64,000 nt of DNA, from NCBI GenBank assembly GCA_036898135.1, contig CM072520.1, forward strand, positions 1,711,386-1,775,385, in the 5' to 3' direction. Every line of letters begins with the position of its first letter. Within the stretch, counting starts at the first letter, position 1. This stretch comes from Oncomelania hupensis (taxonomy: Eukaryota > Mollusca > Gastropoda > Littorinimorpha > Pomatiopsidae). The notes under the pieces were generated by a model. The model worked only from the letters and a program-made list of their open reading frames with translations, ran no database searches and had not been told where the DNA came from. The position numbers and the translations under genes are program-made. Below are positions 23,708 to 34,150 of the stretch, one piece after another.

Positions 23708-24832
23708 GTGACCACGATCTCTTGATGTCTTTCCGGCTCCACTTGAAGAGTGTAAACACAGTAAAGTGCACCAGACTAAAGTTCGACCTGGACAAATTGC
23801 AAGACCCGGAGGTGGCAGAAATATTTCAGGCCACAATTGGAGGGAAATTTACATCACTGCTCATTTTGGGAGCTGGTGAAGTAGATGTCAACACCATGAC
23901 CACCACCTTCAACTCAGCTGTAACAGATGCTGCCACGGAGATCCTTGGAAAGCACCGGCCAAGGAAGAAGCTGTGCATTACACCTGAACTTTTGGACCTG
24001 TGTGATAAACAAAGATAGATGAAAACTAAAGAGAACACCTTACAGGGAGCTGATGCCTACCGAAAAATCAACAATGACATCCAAAAAGGCATGCGCACAG
24101 TAAAGGATAACTGGTTAGAAGATCAATGCCAGGAAATAGAGTCTGAACAAGAACAACAACAAGAAGGCCTACCAGACTGTGAAGCGGCTGACAAGTGTTA
24201 AACATCCCAAGGTCTTCACGATTTAAAGCAAGTCTGGTATGAGCCTTACAGAAGAACAAGAAGTCTTGGACAGATGGACAGAATACTGCTCTGACCTTTA
24301 CAACCACACAACAAAACGGAAACCCATCAGTTCTAGCATGTCCTGAGAACAGTAAAGAAGAAGAAATCCTCCCAATTCTCCGGGAAGAAGTTGAGGCAGC
24401 AATGCAATCGCTGAATAAGGGGAAGTCAACGGGAGTGGACAACATACCCGCGGAACTGCTTCAAGCAGTGGGAGAAGCGATAATTGACGCACTCAACATT
24501 ATCTGTAACAAAATTTGGCAGAATGGGGAGTGGCCTACACCATGGACCCAGTCGCTTGTCATCACTCTTCCCAAAAAAGGTAACCTTCAGGAATTTGCAA
24601 ATTACCGCACCATCAGCCTCATCAGCCATCCTAGCAAGGTCCTCCTGAAAATAGTACTCAACAGGTTGAAACCCCAAGCTGAACAAATCAGTTCTGAAGA
24701 ACAAGCAGGATTCAAGGCAGGGCGAAGTACCACTGAACAGATTTTCAACCTCAGAATAGTCTGCGAGAAATACTTACAGCACCAACAACATCTATATCAT
24801 GTGTTCGTAGACTTCAAAAAGGCGTTTATTTG
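23708..24832 (+). mobile_element. LINE family A, 5'- and 3'-truncated copy
   Basis: Sense strand is +. It begins with the endonuclease C-terminus (LSDHDLLMSFRLHLK, with the catalytic SDH). It continues through the linker (PRKKLCITPELLDLCDKQR, then a stop) and the RT N-terminal half (KSTGVDNIPAELLQ, YRTISLISHPSKV, AGFKAGRSTTEQIFNLR, FVDFKKAF). It breaks off within the DFKKAF motif at 24832, so the FADD catalytic block is missing. Stops and frameshifts make it a pseudogene. It supplies the uninterrupted target site used to delimit the mariner insertion at 6481. Confidence 0.88.
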
Positions 24833-24874
24833 GGAATTCAAATATCACAATTTGATTCTTAATTCCCAAATTAA
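24831..24874. repeat. Inverted repeat at a LINE breakpoint
   Basis: ATTTGGGAATT and AATTCCCAAAT flank a short AT-rich loop exactly where the LINE copy ends. It may be the end of an inserted element or a foldback formed during truncation. The bases 24875-25002 show nothing recognisable. Confidence 0.6.
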
Positions 24875-25002
24875 AACTGTCACGATTAACCGGTTCTGGC
24901 GGTGAGAAGAGTTGTTTTAGCCGACCCTGGGGGAAGTTGACAGCTAGAGATTATTGTTTTAAAATGAAGGGATTATGGATAAACCATATGAGGTAGTAAG
25001 AC

Positions 25003-27908
25003 AATATACAATACAATACAACAAATCTTTATTATCCCATAAGGAACTTCGCAGCAATGTATGTCAGGCATATAAAACATATAATTACAAACAGTCATGT
25101 TATAACATTTAACAGAGCTAAAGAAATCAATACTAAATTTATATACATTCTATAAATCTAATCACTTGCGTACTCTTACACTTCATCTTTTCAATCAAAC
25201 ACATATCCACGCACTCTAGTTCTATCACACGTCTGTCAATGCCCTTTTTAAACAGTTAAAGTATAATAAAAATACATACAGACATAATGTATATCATACA
25301 TTTACAGATCTGGACTTATAAAAGATTATTTTGTTGCAACAGTGCTAGATAAATAATCTCAGTTTAATATGAATCTCAGTCGGTCAACAATGTATAACTG
25401 TATCAAACTATAATCAACAAAAGCAATAATACTGTTGACTGATTATCACAGTTGTCAGGAAATACAGGTAAATGAAGTAAATGGTATATTAAAAGGTGGT
25501 TTACAGACATTCATAGTAAACACACACACATATTATACACACACTCACAAACACACACATGCACACACGCACACGCACATGCCTACATACAAACATGCAC
25601 ATACACTCAGTGAGATAGTTGGGAGACTCCTACATCAAGACAGTCTTTTGTTTGAGGGTCTGGCATTGGCCTCATTTAGCATTGATATGGCAGTAGGGAT
25701 GAAAGTGTTTTTGTAACGCTGTGTACGCGTTATTGCACAGCGGAATCTGCGATTATATGGAAGAAGTTCAAACAGACAGAAAAGTGGGTGGGTAGGGTCT
25801 CTGAATTCTGACTGCCTTGCTGAGGGCTCTTTTGTGGAACAGTTGTTCCAGAGTCGCCTGCTTCTTGCCAACTATCTTGCTGCGTACACTCTCTATTCCA
25901 CACAACTGATTCTTGCTCTTCACATTTAATCCCTTGAACCAACAGATAAAAGAGAAGGTTAGAATGGACTCAATAAACGCATGGTAACACATTTCAATGA
26001 TATGACTGGACACTTTAAAAGATCTCAGCTGATACAAGATGTACATTCTGTGTCTGCATTTCTTGTAGACAACCTCGGCATTTCTGGAAAAGTTTAATTT
26101 GTTATCAACAATTGTGCCCAAGTACTTGTATTCCTCCACCCTCTCTACCACCTGTCCCTTCAGCTGGAGTACCGCCACATCTGTTACATTTCTCCTGTAA
26201 TCAATTACCATCTCTTTTGTTTTGGTCACAATTAGTTCCAAACAATTCTGATCGCACAACCGTGCGAAGGTTGATACACTTTCCTCCTAATTAGCTGCTG
26301 AATCTGAAGTGTCAACAAGAGCTGTGTCATCAGAAAATTTGATGATCCTGAGATCTTTTCGGTCACTGCGACAGTCATCCGTGTAGAGTGTAAAGACAAA
26401 GGGGGAGATGACAGTGCCCTGAGGGGTCCCCGTGTTGATAGTTTTGACTGAGGAGGAGCAGGAGGAGAGAGACGAGGAGACAGCGAGAGCTGCATCAGTA
26501 GAGAAGGAGGACGGAGGGAGAGGGGGTGGGGGGCCATAGGCGGGTGACTTGACACAGACAGTCTGTGTTCTCTCAGACAGAAAGTCAGCCACCCACAGGG
26601 TGAGGTGGGGGTTCGGGTTCATCGCTTCCAGCTTCTGCCCTAAGAGATGGGTCTGCACGGTATTAAAGGCAGACGAAAAGTCTACATATAAGATCCTGGC
26701 AAATGAACCACCCTGCTCTATGTGCGCCTGACCGTACTGAACAAGGGAAAGAACCGCGTCTTCCACTGCTTGGTTACTTCTGTATGCAAACTGGTGCGGG
26801 TCTAGCGCTGTGTGCGTGCCTTGCTTCAGAAGCGAGAGCACAATACGCTCTAGGCATTTCATCACAACAGACGTAAGTGCAATAGGCCTATAGTCATTGA
26901 GTGTAGTGGGTTTGGCTTTCTTGGGGACGGGGCAAATAGTGGCAGCCTTCCAGCCTCTGGGTACACTGTGGGCCTGCAATGACATGTTAAATATGTTACA
27001 CTATACTGGTGCCAGCTCCTGGCTACAAAGCTTGATAACACGGCCACTGATGTCATCAGGGCCCTGGGCCTTGTTGAAATTGATCCTGCTAAACGTTTTC
27101 TCCACCACCTCCTCCTCAATGTGTGGCACAACATGATCATGCAATTTGGTGGCAACAACATCGCATGCTTCTTTCTTCTCCTGTGAAAAATCATGACAAT
27201 CAAATCTACAATAGAATGTATTGAGTCTATCAACAAAATCTTTTCTTTCTTCATCATTTATTCCGTCATCTTTTTCACGCACCTCCTCTTTCCCCGCCAT
27301 TGTCTTTATTCCCCTCCATGCATCCCTCACATCCCCCGAACACAGCTTCCCCTCCACTCTCTCCTTATACCTCACTTTCTCTTCTCTAATCAGTCTCTTG
27401 ATCTCTTTCTGCAATGCTTTGCCTTCAACAAGTTTCTTTTCTGCAAACTGTTTTTCTCTACGATTTTGCTCTTCAGTTTCTTCGTTATCCAGGGCTTATT
27501 GTTTGGATAGAGCTTGATTGTCTTCTTTGGTATAATCATGTCTTCACAAAAATGTACATAATCTGCCACAATATCAGCCGCCTCACTCACATCATTCACC
27601 CCCTCAGTCAACACACTTTAATCAGTACACGCAAAACATCATCTCAATCTCTCCACAGACTCACTGTCCCACACCTTTATTTTCTTCTTCTGCACAGTCT
27701 CCCTTCGAAGTTTCTTTTCATAGCATGGTAACAGCAGAACAGTGTCATGATCAGAGGTCCCTAGAGGTGCCTTTTTGATGGATCTGTAGGCACTGGCTAT
27801 TGTTCCATAACATTTATCTAATGTCTTGTTTTTCCTTGTAGTGCATGTCACATACTGACTGAGAGAAGGCATTGTTGTGTATAGGTCACAGTCATTGAAA
27901 TCCCCTAA
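25003..27908 (-). mobile_element. Rex1/L2-like LINE, 5' truncated
   Basis: Minus-strand non-LTR element ending at a (ATTGT)n tail (25003-25021) preceded by GGGATAATAAAGATTTG. Going upstream on the minus strand there is a 3' UTR with a CA microsatellite, an RT C-terminal region and RT core, an RT N-terminal linker, and the endonuclease C-terminus at 27905-27640 (GDFNDCDL and TSDHDTVLLLP). Homology stops near 27908 in an A-rich stretch. Jockey-superfamily features such as YVDFSSAFN and GTPQGTVISP support a CR1/L2/Rex1-type placement. This is a motif-based call, not a database match. Confidence 0.85.
25640..27872 (-). pseudogene. Decayed endonuclease-RT ORF of the Rex1/L2-like LINE
   Basis: Fragments in different frames on the minus strand cover the end of the endonuclease (27872-27639), a basic linker (27614-27390, then 27414-27001), RT fingers and palm (26985-26287) and thumb plus C-terminus (26259-25768, shifting frame to 25640). 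RT motifs seen are LNDYRPIALTS, LYVDFSSAFNTVQ, TPQGTVISPF and FSDDTALV, with Ser in place of the common Ala of the F(A/V)DD box. The C-terminal stretch SKAVRIQ then RDPTHPLFCLFELLP is typical of this LINE group. Several frameshifts and stops make it inactive. Confidence 0.83.
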
Positions 27909-28016
27909 GATAAAAATAGAAAAAAGAGAAAAAAAGAAAAGAGAAAAGAGAAAAAAATGATTTTTGAATCCCGAAACCTGTACTGACTGATGTCACATCA
28001 TACATTCTCTCTCTTC

Positions 28017-28081
<65 letters not shown>

Positions 28082-28440
28082 TTTCTCTTGATCTCACTCT
28101 CGGCCCCTTATAGTTTTTTTTGTTTTTAGTTTTTTTTCCCGCCTCCACAACGTGTGTGAAAGTTGTTCATCTTTTAGCGAAAGGGTGGAGAGGGGAATCA
28201 GGAGAGAGGAAGGGGGAGAGGGTTGTTACGACGATCTTGACGTTGACTGGGGAGCGTTTTCTACAATACAATGTTGGTTAGGTGTGTGGTTAAAAGGGGC
28301 GGGAGGTCATTATTAAACTGGCGGGAGGAAGAGGCGAGGGGGGAGGGGCGACAATCTTTACGTTCACTCGGAAGCGTTTCCTATCTCAAATCTTGGGAGG
28401 GGAGGATGCGGGGGTTATGTAAGAAACCTGGCACACCAAT
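27909..28440. other. Low-complexity gap: A-rich, (CT)n(CA)n, purine-rich
   Basis: GAAA-like purine sequence at 27910-27958, a CT microsatellite at about 28015-28060 passing into CA to 28081, then G/A-rich sequence. No gene is visible. Confidence 0.7.
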
Positions 28441-28669
28441 GCCATAGATATTGCTGCAGAAGTACTTTAAAAGGTCTCTGCACTCCCCTCCTATCCTTCC
28501 CCGGTCTCTTCCTCCCCGGACATTTCTCCCTCTCCGGTCTTCTCCCCCCCCCCAGCCCACTTCTTTCCCGATGACCACTTCCCCCTTGCGGTCACTTCCC
28601 CGTGGTCCATCCCCTCCTGCTTCCTCCCGAAGAGATATTTTTTTTATTATTTCTTTACTTCTTTATAAC

Positions 28670-28713
<44 letters not shown>

Positions 28714-28925
28714 GAAGAAGAAGAAGAAGAAGAACAAGAAGAAGAACAAGAAGAAGAACAAGAAGAAGAACAAGAAGAAGAACAACAACATACACACTCA
28801 CATGTTTCAGCCCCTCTCACACAAAACAAACACATCTATTATTCAACCATGTGGTGTACATGCAGAAAGATCGCTATTAGAAGACGGAAACTTAAAGGAA
28901 TTTTTATGTTTGAAATTTTTAGATT
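28441..28925. repeat. (AAT)n then (AAGAAGAAC)n microsatellites in unique sequence
   Basis: AAT triplets at about 28668-28712 change into a 12-bp AAGAAGAAGAAC unit to about 28790. The flanking bases carry no recognisable feature, and their open frames are microsatellite artefacts. Confidence 0.85.
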
Positions 28926-28929
28926 GACT

Positions 28930-29097
28930 GCATCCAATACCATTATTGAAGGTAGGTAGGAAACCGTATTACCCGAAGAAAACCCTCGGTGACCTGAATA
29001 GTCTCGTAAAAAGTTCGCCACTTGCGGGAATCGAACCTACGACCTTCGGCCTAGGAAAGCAGCTCATTATCCACTGAGCGACCAGAGCACCCCTAAT
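28930..29097 (-). mobile_element. tRNA-Arg-like SINE, head and core
   Basis: On the minus strand the head has an A-box-like TGGTCGCTCAGTGG and a perfect B box GGTTCGATTCC. By position its anticodon is CCT (arginine), but the anticodon stem is degenerate, so this is a SINE promoter and not a tRNA. About 45 bases downstream, the core GAGGGTTTTCTTCGGGTAA is similar to CTTTTCTCCGGGTACTCCGG at about 50470. The 3' end is missing. Confidence 0.65.
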
Positions 29098-29214
29098 CAT
29101 CCCCTCCCAGTGTATTACGTGTTGTAATAAAAGGTGGATATATTTTGTTAGTGACTTGTATGAATGTAATACATGTATGAAATGTGACGTACTCCTTTAG
29201 ATTATTAGCGTGAC

Positions 29215-30085
29215 TGGTATACAACAGGCAATTTATACAGCGCTTTCCAAAATCACAAAGCGCTTTACACAAACAAATGTAAACACAACATGCGTACATT
29301 GGTCAATAACACGCAACCACATATACATCCCAACACCAAAACTAACTAACACTCACTCATGGCGCCTAAGAACAGGCCTCTCTAAAAAGATACGTCTTCA
29401 AGTTCATTTTAAAAGACGCTAGTGAAGGACTGTGACGGACGAACAGAGGTAGCGAGTTCCAGGTCTGAACGGAAAAGAAACTGAAAGCTCTACCACCGTG
29501 TCTCACCCTGTGGTATTCTGGTACACGGAACATCCTTTCATCGGCAGAGGAGCGGAGAGACCGAGAAGGAACACAGACAGTCAAAAGTTCGGAAAGATGG
29601 CTAGGAGCTGTTCCAGAGATGATGTGGTAGCAGAGACATGAGGTTTTATATTTAATTCGTTGTTCAACAGGGAGCCAGTGTAGCTCTTGAAAGAGAGGCG
29701 TGCTGTGATTTCCGTGCTTTGAAGATGAGTTTAGCTGCAGAGTTTTGGACTTGCTGAAGAGGTCTAAGAACTTTTTGTGTACAACGTACAAGGAGTGAAT
29801 TACAATAATCCAATCTAGACAGAATGCATGCGCTAACTAGTGTTTTTGTTGCTTCTTGTGTGAGATACTGTCGAATGGAGCTTATGCGTCTAAGTTCAAT
29901 GTATGCAATCTGACAAGTGTTTGCGATGTGTTGCTGCATGAAGAGATCCTGATCGAGAAAAAAAAACAAGATCGCGAACGCTGTCAGAAAAAGAGATAGA
30001 AGTAGTTCCAACAGTGATAGTTGAGGGAAGAGAAGAGGGGTCTGCTGATGACGGAGAAACACTGAGAGCCTCAGTTCCCAGAGAG
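29215..30085 (-). mobile_element. CR1/L2-like LINE 3' fragment
   Basis: Minus-strand fragment. The 3' UTR ends in an AAAGCGCTGTATAAATTG motif near 29240. Upstream lie the RT C-terminus (CLCYHIISGTAPSHLSELL, PSRSLRSSADERMF, WNSLPLFVR, FKMNLKTYLF) and the preceding RT region (ISSIRQYLTQEATKTLVSA, LSRLDYCNSLLVR, VQNSAAKLIF) and LDQDLFMQQHI. A frameshift near 29700 and another near 29990 break the frame. The 5' end is lost in a GAAA purine tract. Confidence 0.85.
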
Positions 30086-30235
30086 GGAAGAAAGAAAGAA
30101 AGAAAGAAAGGAAAAAAGAGAGAGAGAAGAAAAAGAAAAATATAAAAAAGAAAGAAAGAAAGAAAGAGAGGGAGTAAGAGAGGGAAGAAAGAAAAGTAGA
30201 GAGAGAGAAAGAGAGAGAGAGGGGGGGAGAGAGAG
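30086..30235. repeat. (GAAA)n / (GA)n purine tract
   Basis: Polypurine microsatellite at the 5' edge of the LINE fragment. Confidence 0.9.
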
Positions 30236-30518
30236 ACATAATGGCAGCGCCATTAACAAATGGTCGTGCAGGAGGGAGGGGGAAGGGAGGGAGAAGCGAC
30301 CATGGGGGAATAATACAAAGGGAAGTGACCTCAGGGAGGAAGTCGTCACAGACATTAGGAAAGAGAGGGAAGGGGGGGGGGGGGAGGTTGTTAAGGAGAA
30401 AGTGTGCTAGGAGGAAAAAGACCTGCAAACACACAATATAAACCTTAAGAAGAACACACAATGTAAGAAATCACAATTGGCTACAAAGTAATTTTAAACA
30501 TCAAAACTCGGTTAATTA
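30236..30518. other. Unassigned G/A-rich sequence
   Basis: Unique, with a G-run near 30373. No gene or element is recognised. Confidence 0.5.
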
Positions 30519-30523
30519 CTGGC

Positions 30524-31189
30524 TGTTACACTCAGTTTGATGTTGGTGTTTTCTATCAGTATCTGATTCAGCCCCGATGCTTGAATTCCTGATAGGCGTG
30601 TGTAACTCAGATTCGTTTATCCACGCAGCCCGCTCAAACAGCATACAAGTCACAAAGTCGACGTATGAAGTTTTCCACTTTTATTCAGCACACATCAACA
30701 ACTGCATACAATTCTCAACTCAACTCAACAACTTTCCAACTATCAACAACAACTCTCTACTTTTTTAACAGTGCGGCGCTTATATAGTCTCTACATACAC
30801 GGGAACAAACGAGAATAATCCTACATAAAACACCACAACCAATCAAAATTAATTTCATCATCACGTGACTCACGTCATACAACCCCATTTTGAATGGAAG
30901 CTTCCATGGTAACCAACAGAACAATCCACACGCTTCGATCGATAGTAAACAACTAATTCCCGAAAATTCTCAAACAATATCGACCAACTAAAAACACTAA
31001 CATTACACAAAGCCTCTACTAATAACAACGCAAAATCAAATCAAAGATAAATACACTCTATTACTGCATGCGTTGCAAAATAAAACGAACAGATCTATCG
31101 CGCGCGTCACACACAAGCCTACCATTGCACGCGCTTCACACATAACATCGTGCGCATTTCATACGCACCATTCGCGTTTCAACGTAACA
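30524..31189 (-). repeat. 3' LTR of the deleted gypsy element
   Basis: 666 bp. It is followed on its plus-strand right by TAACCCCCCACTC, which on the coding strand is a purine-rich GAGTGGGGGGTTA directly abutting the LTR, a good polypurine tract. Confidence 0.93.
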
Positions 31190-31314
31190 TAACCCCCCAC
31201 TCAAGAAGAAATTTACCTAATTTCTTTCAACAACGTTGAAACGTAATGCACAAACAAAATTAGAAATTAGAACTTATAAGTTATTTCAGTCTTTCTGGAT
31301 ACTGTCATTGTTCT

Positions 31315-31782
31315 TTACTCACATACTCTGCTGAGAAAGTCCGCACCAAGATTGTCTGATCCTTTGATAGATTCTACTCGCATGTTAAAGTTCTGCAAGT
31401 ACATAGCCCATCTCATGATGCGACTGTTCACAAACTTGGCAGAGTTCAAGTAAGTTAACGGCTTGTGATCAGTCTGCAGCACGAACTTCACTCCTTGAAG
31501 GTACAGTTCGAACTTCCGGATTCCCCATATGATGGCAAGGCACTCTTTCTCCATGGTCGAGTAATTTTTCTCAGCCCTGGACAGCTTCTTGCTGGCGTAA
31601 CTGACCGGAAATAGTTTCCCTTCGTGCTCTTGCATCAGTATGGCGCCGATGCCTTCGTCCGCTGCGTCTGTTCTTAAGACGAATTCCTTGGAAGTGTCAG
31701 GCAGTCTTAGCACCGGATCCTTCGAAAGGAGGTCGCGCACAGTCTGGTATGCCTTCTCCTGAGACGGTCCCCACTGCACTTG
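31315..31782 (-). pseudogene. RNase H end of Pol, fused to truncated Gag-Pro
   Basis: This minus-strand frame starts just after the deletion junction with the last part of the RT connection (QWGPSQEKAYQTVRDLLSKD). It then covers a complete gypsy-type RNase H with all four acidic positions visible: LRTDAADEG, STMEKECLA, LQTDHKPLTY and LGADFLSR. It ends at a stop at 31315, only about 125 bp before the 3' LTR, so no integrase follows. It is out of frame with the Gag ORF upstream (junction near 31780), so it cannot be translated from Gag by simple read-through. RNase H as the last pol domain suggests a parent with integrase placed before RT, as in the element at 57213. Confidence 0.88.
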
Positions 31783-32966
31783 GTTTGGACAGTCACTTCA
31801 TGATTTCCGACGCGTCCCTTGGAAACAGGCATGTTCTGGACGGTCATCGCTGCGCTGGCGACGACGGGGATGGATTTCCCGTTGGCAAGGAGAAGTTGGC
31901 CATCGGTTATGCACTCTTGCACGTCCGCGGGAGTAACTGCGCGCTCGGTCTCACTCGGAAGAATGACGCTCCCGCCGCACACCTGATGGTCAGATCTACT
32001 GGTTTGCCGTTGATTGGAGAAACGTCTCTGTCGGTTGCCCACCGCTGCATTGTCCGTACTGCCCCGCTGCCCGCTACTTTTGTTTTGAGGACAGTTAGCC
32101 GCTCTGTGGCCTGTAGCGTTGCAGGTGAAACAGCCTCTTGAATGCCCTTCCCTGGGAGGAGGCGTGGAGTCAGTGTGTCTCTGGCTCGTCTGGCTCCCTT
32201 GGATCTGGTTCCCATGGCTTGCCGTCTTCTGAAAGTGTTTCGTCGCGCTGGGTGGCCCCAACGTTTTCTCATGAGCAATGAGATATCTTTCAGCAGCCTC
32301 AGCAACGTCTTTTAGCGTCTGCAACTTTTGTATTTCCAAGTGGATCGCGAGGTCCTTAGGGCAGGCGTTGAGTATTTGTTCCCTCACGATCAGCTCATGG
32401 AGACTCTCGTAAGTCTTCCCTTTGCCTGATAATTCCACCCACTTGTGTAGGTATGATGACAGGCGCTCCACAAACTGCTTTGGCGTCTCGTCTGACAGAG
32501 GCCGGCATTCGCGAAAGCGTTTACGGTAGCCCTTCTCTGTAAAGTTGTAGCACTGCAATAGGGCCTCTTTCAAGACGTCGTAGTCTTTAGCGTCATCGTC
32601 CGACAATCTGGTGTAGACGTCGAGCGCTTGCCCCGTCAGAAGTGCACTTAGTCGAATCGCCCAGTCTTGAGGTTGCCAGTTAGAGCTTTTGGCAAACCTT
32701 TCAAATCTCGCCAAATAACTGTCGATCTGGTCCTTCCCGTCGACAAACGCTGGCAGTTTTGGAGCTTTGTTGTCACTGATAACTTGTGGCGCATGCTGAC
32801 TGTTTTGGATACGCGCCAACTCTAGCTGGTACTGACGTTCAGCTTCTAATCGTCTCTCTTCCATCTCTCTTTCTTGACGCCATATTCTCCCCTGGAATTT
32901 GAGGTACTCCGTCAGCTGTTTGCCTTTTAGATTTAGTTCAACCCCTTTCTGCCAGAGGTCCGCCAT
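31783..32966 (-). CDS. Gag polyprotein (with cut-off protease start)
   Basis: Minus-strand ORF from ATG at 32966. Residues 1-60 are a charged helical N-terminus (REMEERRLEAERQ, probable coiled coil). Residues 65-235 form a capsid-like region (KLPAFVDGKDQIDSYLARF, SALLTGQALDVYTRLS, LLQCYNFTEKGYRKRFREC, KQFVERLSSYLHKW). A single zinc knuckle C279-x2-C282-x4-H287-x4-C292 binds nucleic acid. The last part (LLANGKSIPVV, KGRVGNHEVTV) is the beginning of a retroviral-type protease that stops before its DTG/DSG active site, where the internal deletion joins RNase H sequence in another frame. The ORF then runs out of frame to 31707. Gag looks intact and could still form particles, which is inference. 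Confidence 0.88.
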
Positions 32967-33439
32967 CTTGATGCTTTTCTGGAAAGTTCTTTTCTGGAAA
33001 GTTCTTTTCTGGAAAGTTCTTGACTGTGCTGTACCTTTCTAGACTGTTCTAGAACAGCACGCTTTCTGCAGTAGCGCTGATGCTTGCCACTAGTCGTCTT
33101 CGCTGACGCAGGCACCGCTGTCCTCGTCGTATGCGACGCTGCACCACGCTGGTGTTGATGTATACGCTCCTGTGCTGAAGTAGACGCGACGTCCGCTCGT
33201 CGCTCTCTCTAATACTGGCGATGTAGCTCCGAGACTGTCCCTCGACGTAGTCTTACGGCAGCCACGTAGTCCCGATCTGTTGTTCGCTCACGAAGCAACT
33301 CTTCAGCGACTACACGCCCTTGCAGTCAACCCGAATCTATCGGATGTAGTCCCAGTATGTTGGCCCCTCTCGACGCAACTTGTTGGCGGCTACCCTCGAT
33401 GACTGCCTCTCGTAACGTTGACTCGCTTGTTGTAGCAGT

Positions 33440-33482
33440 TGAACCCTTGGCTATGGCGTGAATCGCGGCTTGACCCCCAAAA
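33440..33482 (-). other. Primer-binding-site region of the deleted gypsy element
   Basis: On the coding strand the 5' LTR ends GTAACA and is followed by TTTTGGGGGTCAAGCCGCG. The TGGGGGTCAAGC stretch is the probable tRNA 3'-end complement; the tRNA is not identified. The segment from here to the Gag ATG (32967-33440) is the untranslated leader, with a run of TTTTCTGGAAAGTTC copies near 32970-33020. Confidence 0.55.
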
Positions 33483-34145
33483 TGTTACACTCAGTTTGAT
33501 GTTGGTGTTTTCTATCAGTATCTGATTCAGCCCCGATGCTTGAATTCCTGATAGGCGTGTGTAACTCAGATTCGTTTATCCACGCAGCCCGCTCAAACAG
33601 TATACAAGTCACAAAGTCGACGTATGAAGTTTTCCACTTTTATTCAGCACACATCAACAACTGCATACAATTCTCAACTCAACTCAACAACTTTCCAACT
33701 ATCAACAACTCTCTACTTTTTTAACAGTGCGGCGCTTATATAGTCTCTACATACACGGGAACAAACGAGAATAATCCTACATAAAACACCACAACCAATC
33801 AAAATTAATTTCATCATCACGTGACTCACATCATACAACCCCATTTGGAATGGAAGCTTCCATGGTAACCAACAGAACAATCCACACGCTTCGATCGATA
33901 GTAAACAACTAATTCCCGAAAATTCTCAAACAATATCGACCAACTAAAAACACTAACATTACACAAAGCCTCTACTAATAACAACGCAAAATCAAATCAA
34001 AGATAAATACACTCTATTACTGCATGCGTTGCAAAATAAAACGAACAGATCTATCGCGCGCATCACACACAAGCCTACCATTGCACGCGCTTCACACATA
34101 ACATCGTGCGCATTTCATACGCACCATTCGCGTTTCAACGTAACA
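33483..34145 (-). repeat. 5' LTR of the deleted gypsy element
   Basis: 663 bp. It shares a block with the LTR at 57213 (both carry GATAGATC, GCATGCA.TAA.AGAGTGTATTT and TTTGATTTGATT), so the two gypsy families are related. Confidence 0.93.
33735..33742 (-). promoter_or_regulatory. TATA-like box in the 5' LTR
   Basis: On the coding strand GACTATATAAGC sits mid-LTR. The LTR at 57213 has GACTATATTAGTGG at the corresponding place (57550-57560), followed in both by a G/C-rich GTGC. This is a plausible core promoter. Confidence 0.5.
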
Positions 34146-34150
34146 CTGGC

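Larger units (their letters stand above)
30519..34150 (-). mobile_element. Non-autonomous gypsy LTR retrotransposon (3.6 kb)
   Basis: Two LTRs (30524-31189 and 33483-34145) start TGTTAC and end GTAACA. They flank a 2.3-kb internal region, and CTGGC is duplicated at 30519-30523 and 34146-34150. The coding strand is minus, so 33483-34145 is the 5' LTR. The internal region keeps Gag and the end of Pol (RNase H) only: most of protease, all of integrase and the RT core are deleted. I count about five substitutions and one 3-bp indel between the LTRs, so the insertion is recent. It interrupts intron 1 of the VWA-CUB gene. With no pol enzyme left, any mobility depended on a related autonomous element. 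Confidence 0.95.

Noticed and set aside
29020..29097. Functional tRNA-Arg gene
   Set aside because: The anticodon stem does not pair and the 3' side continues into a SINE core.
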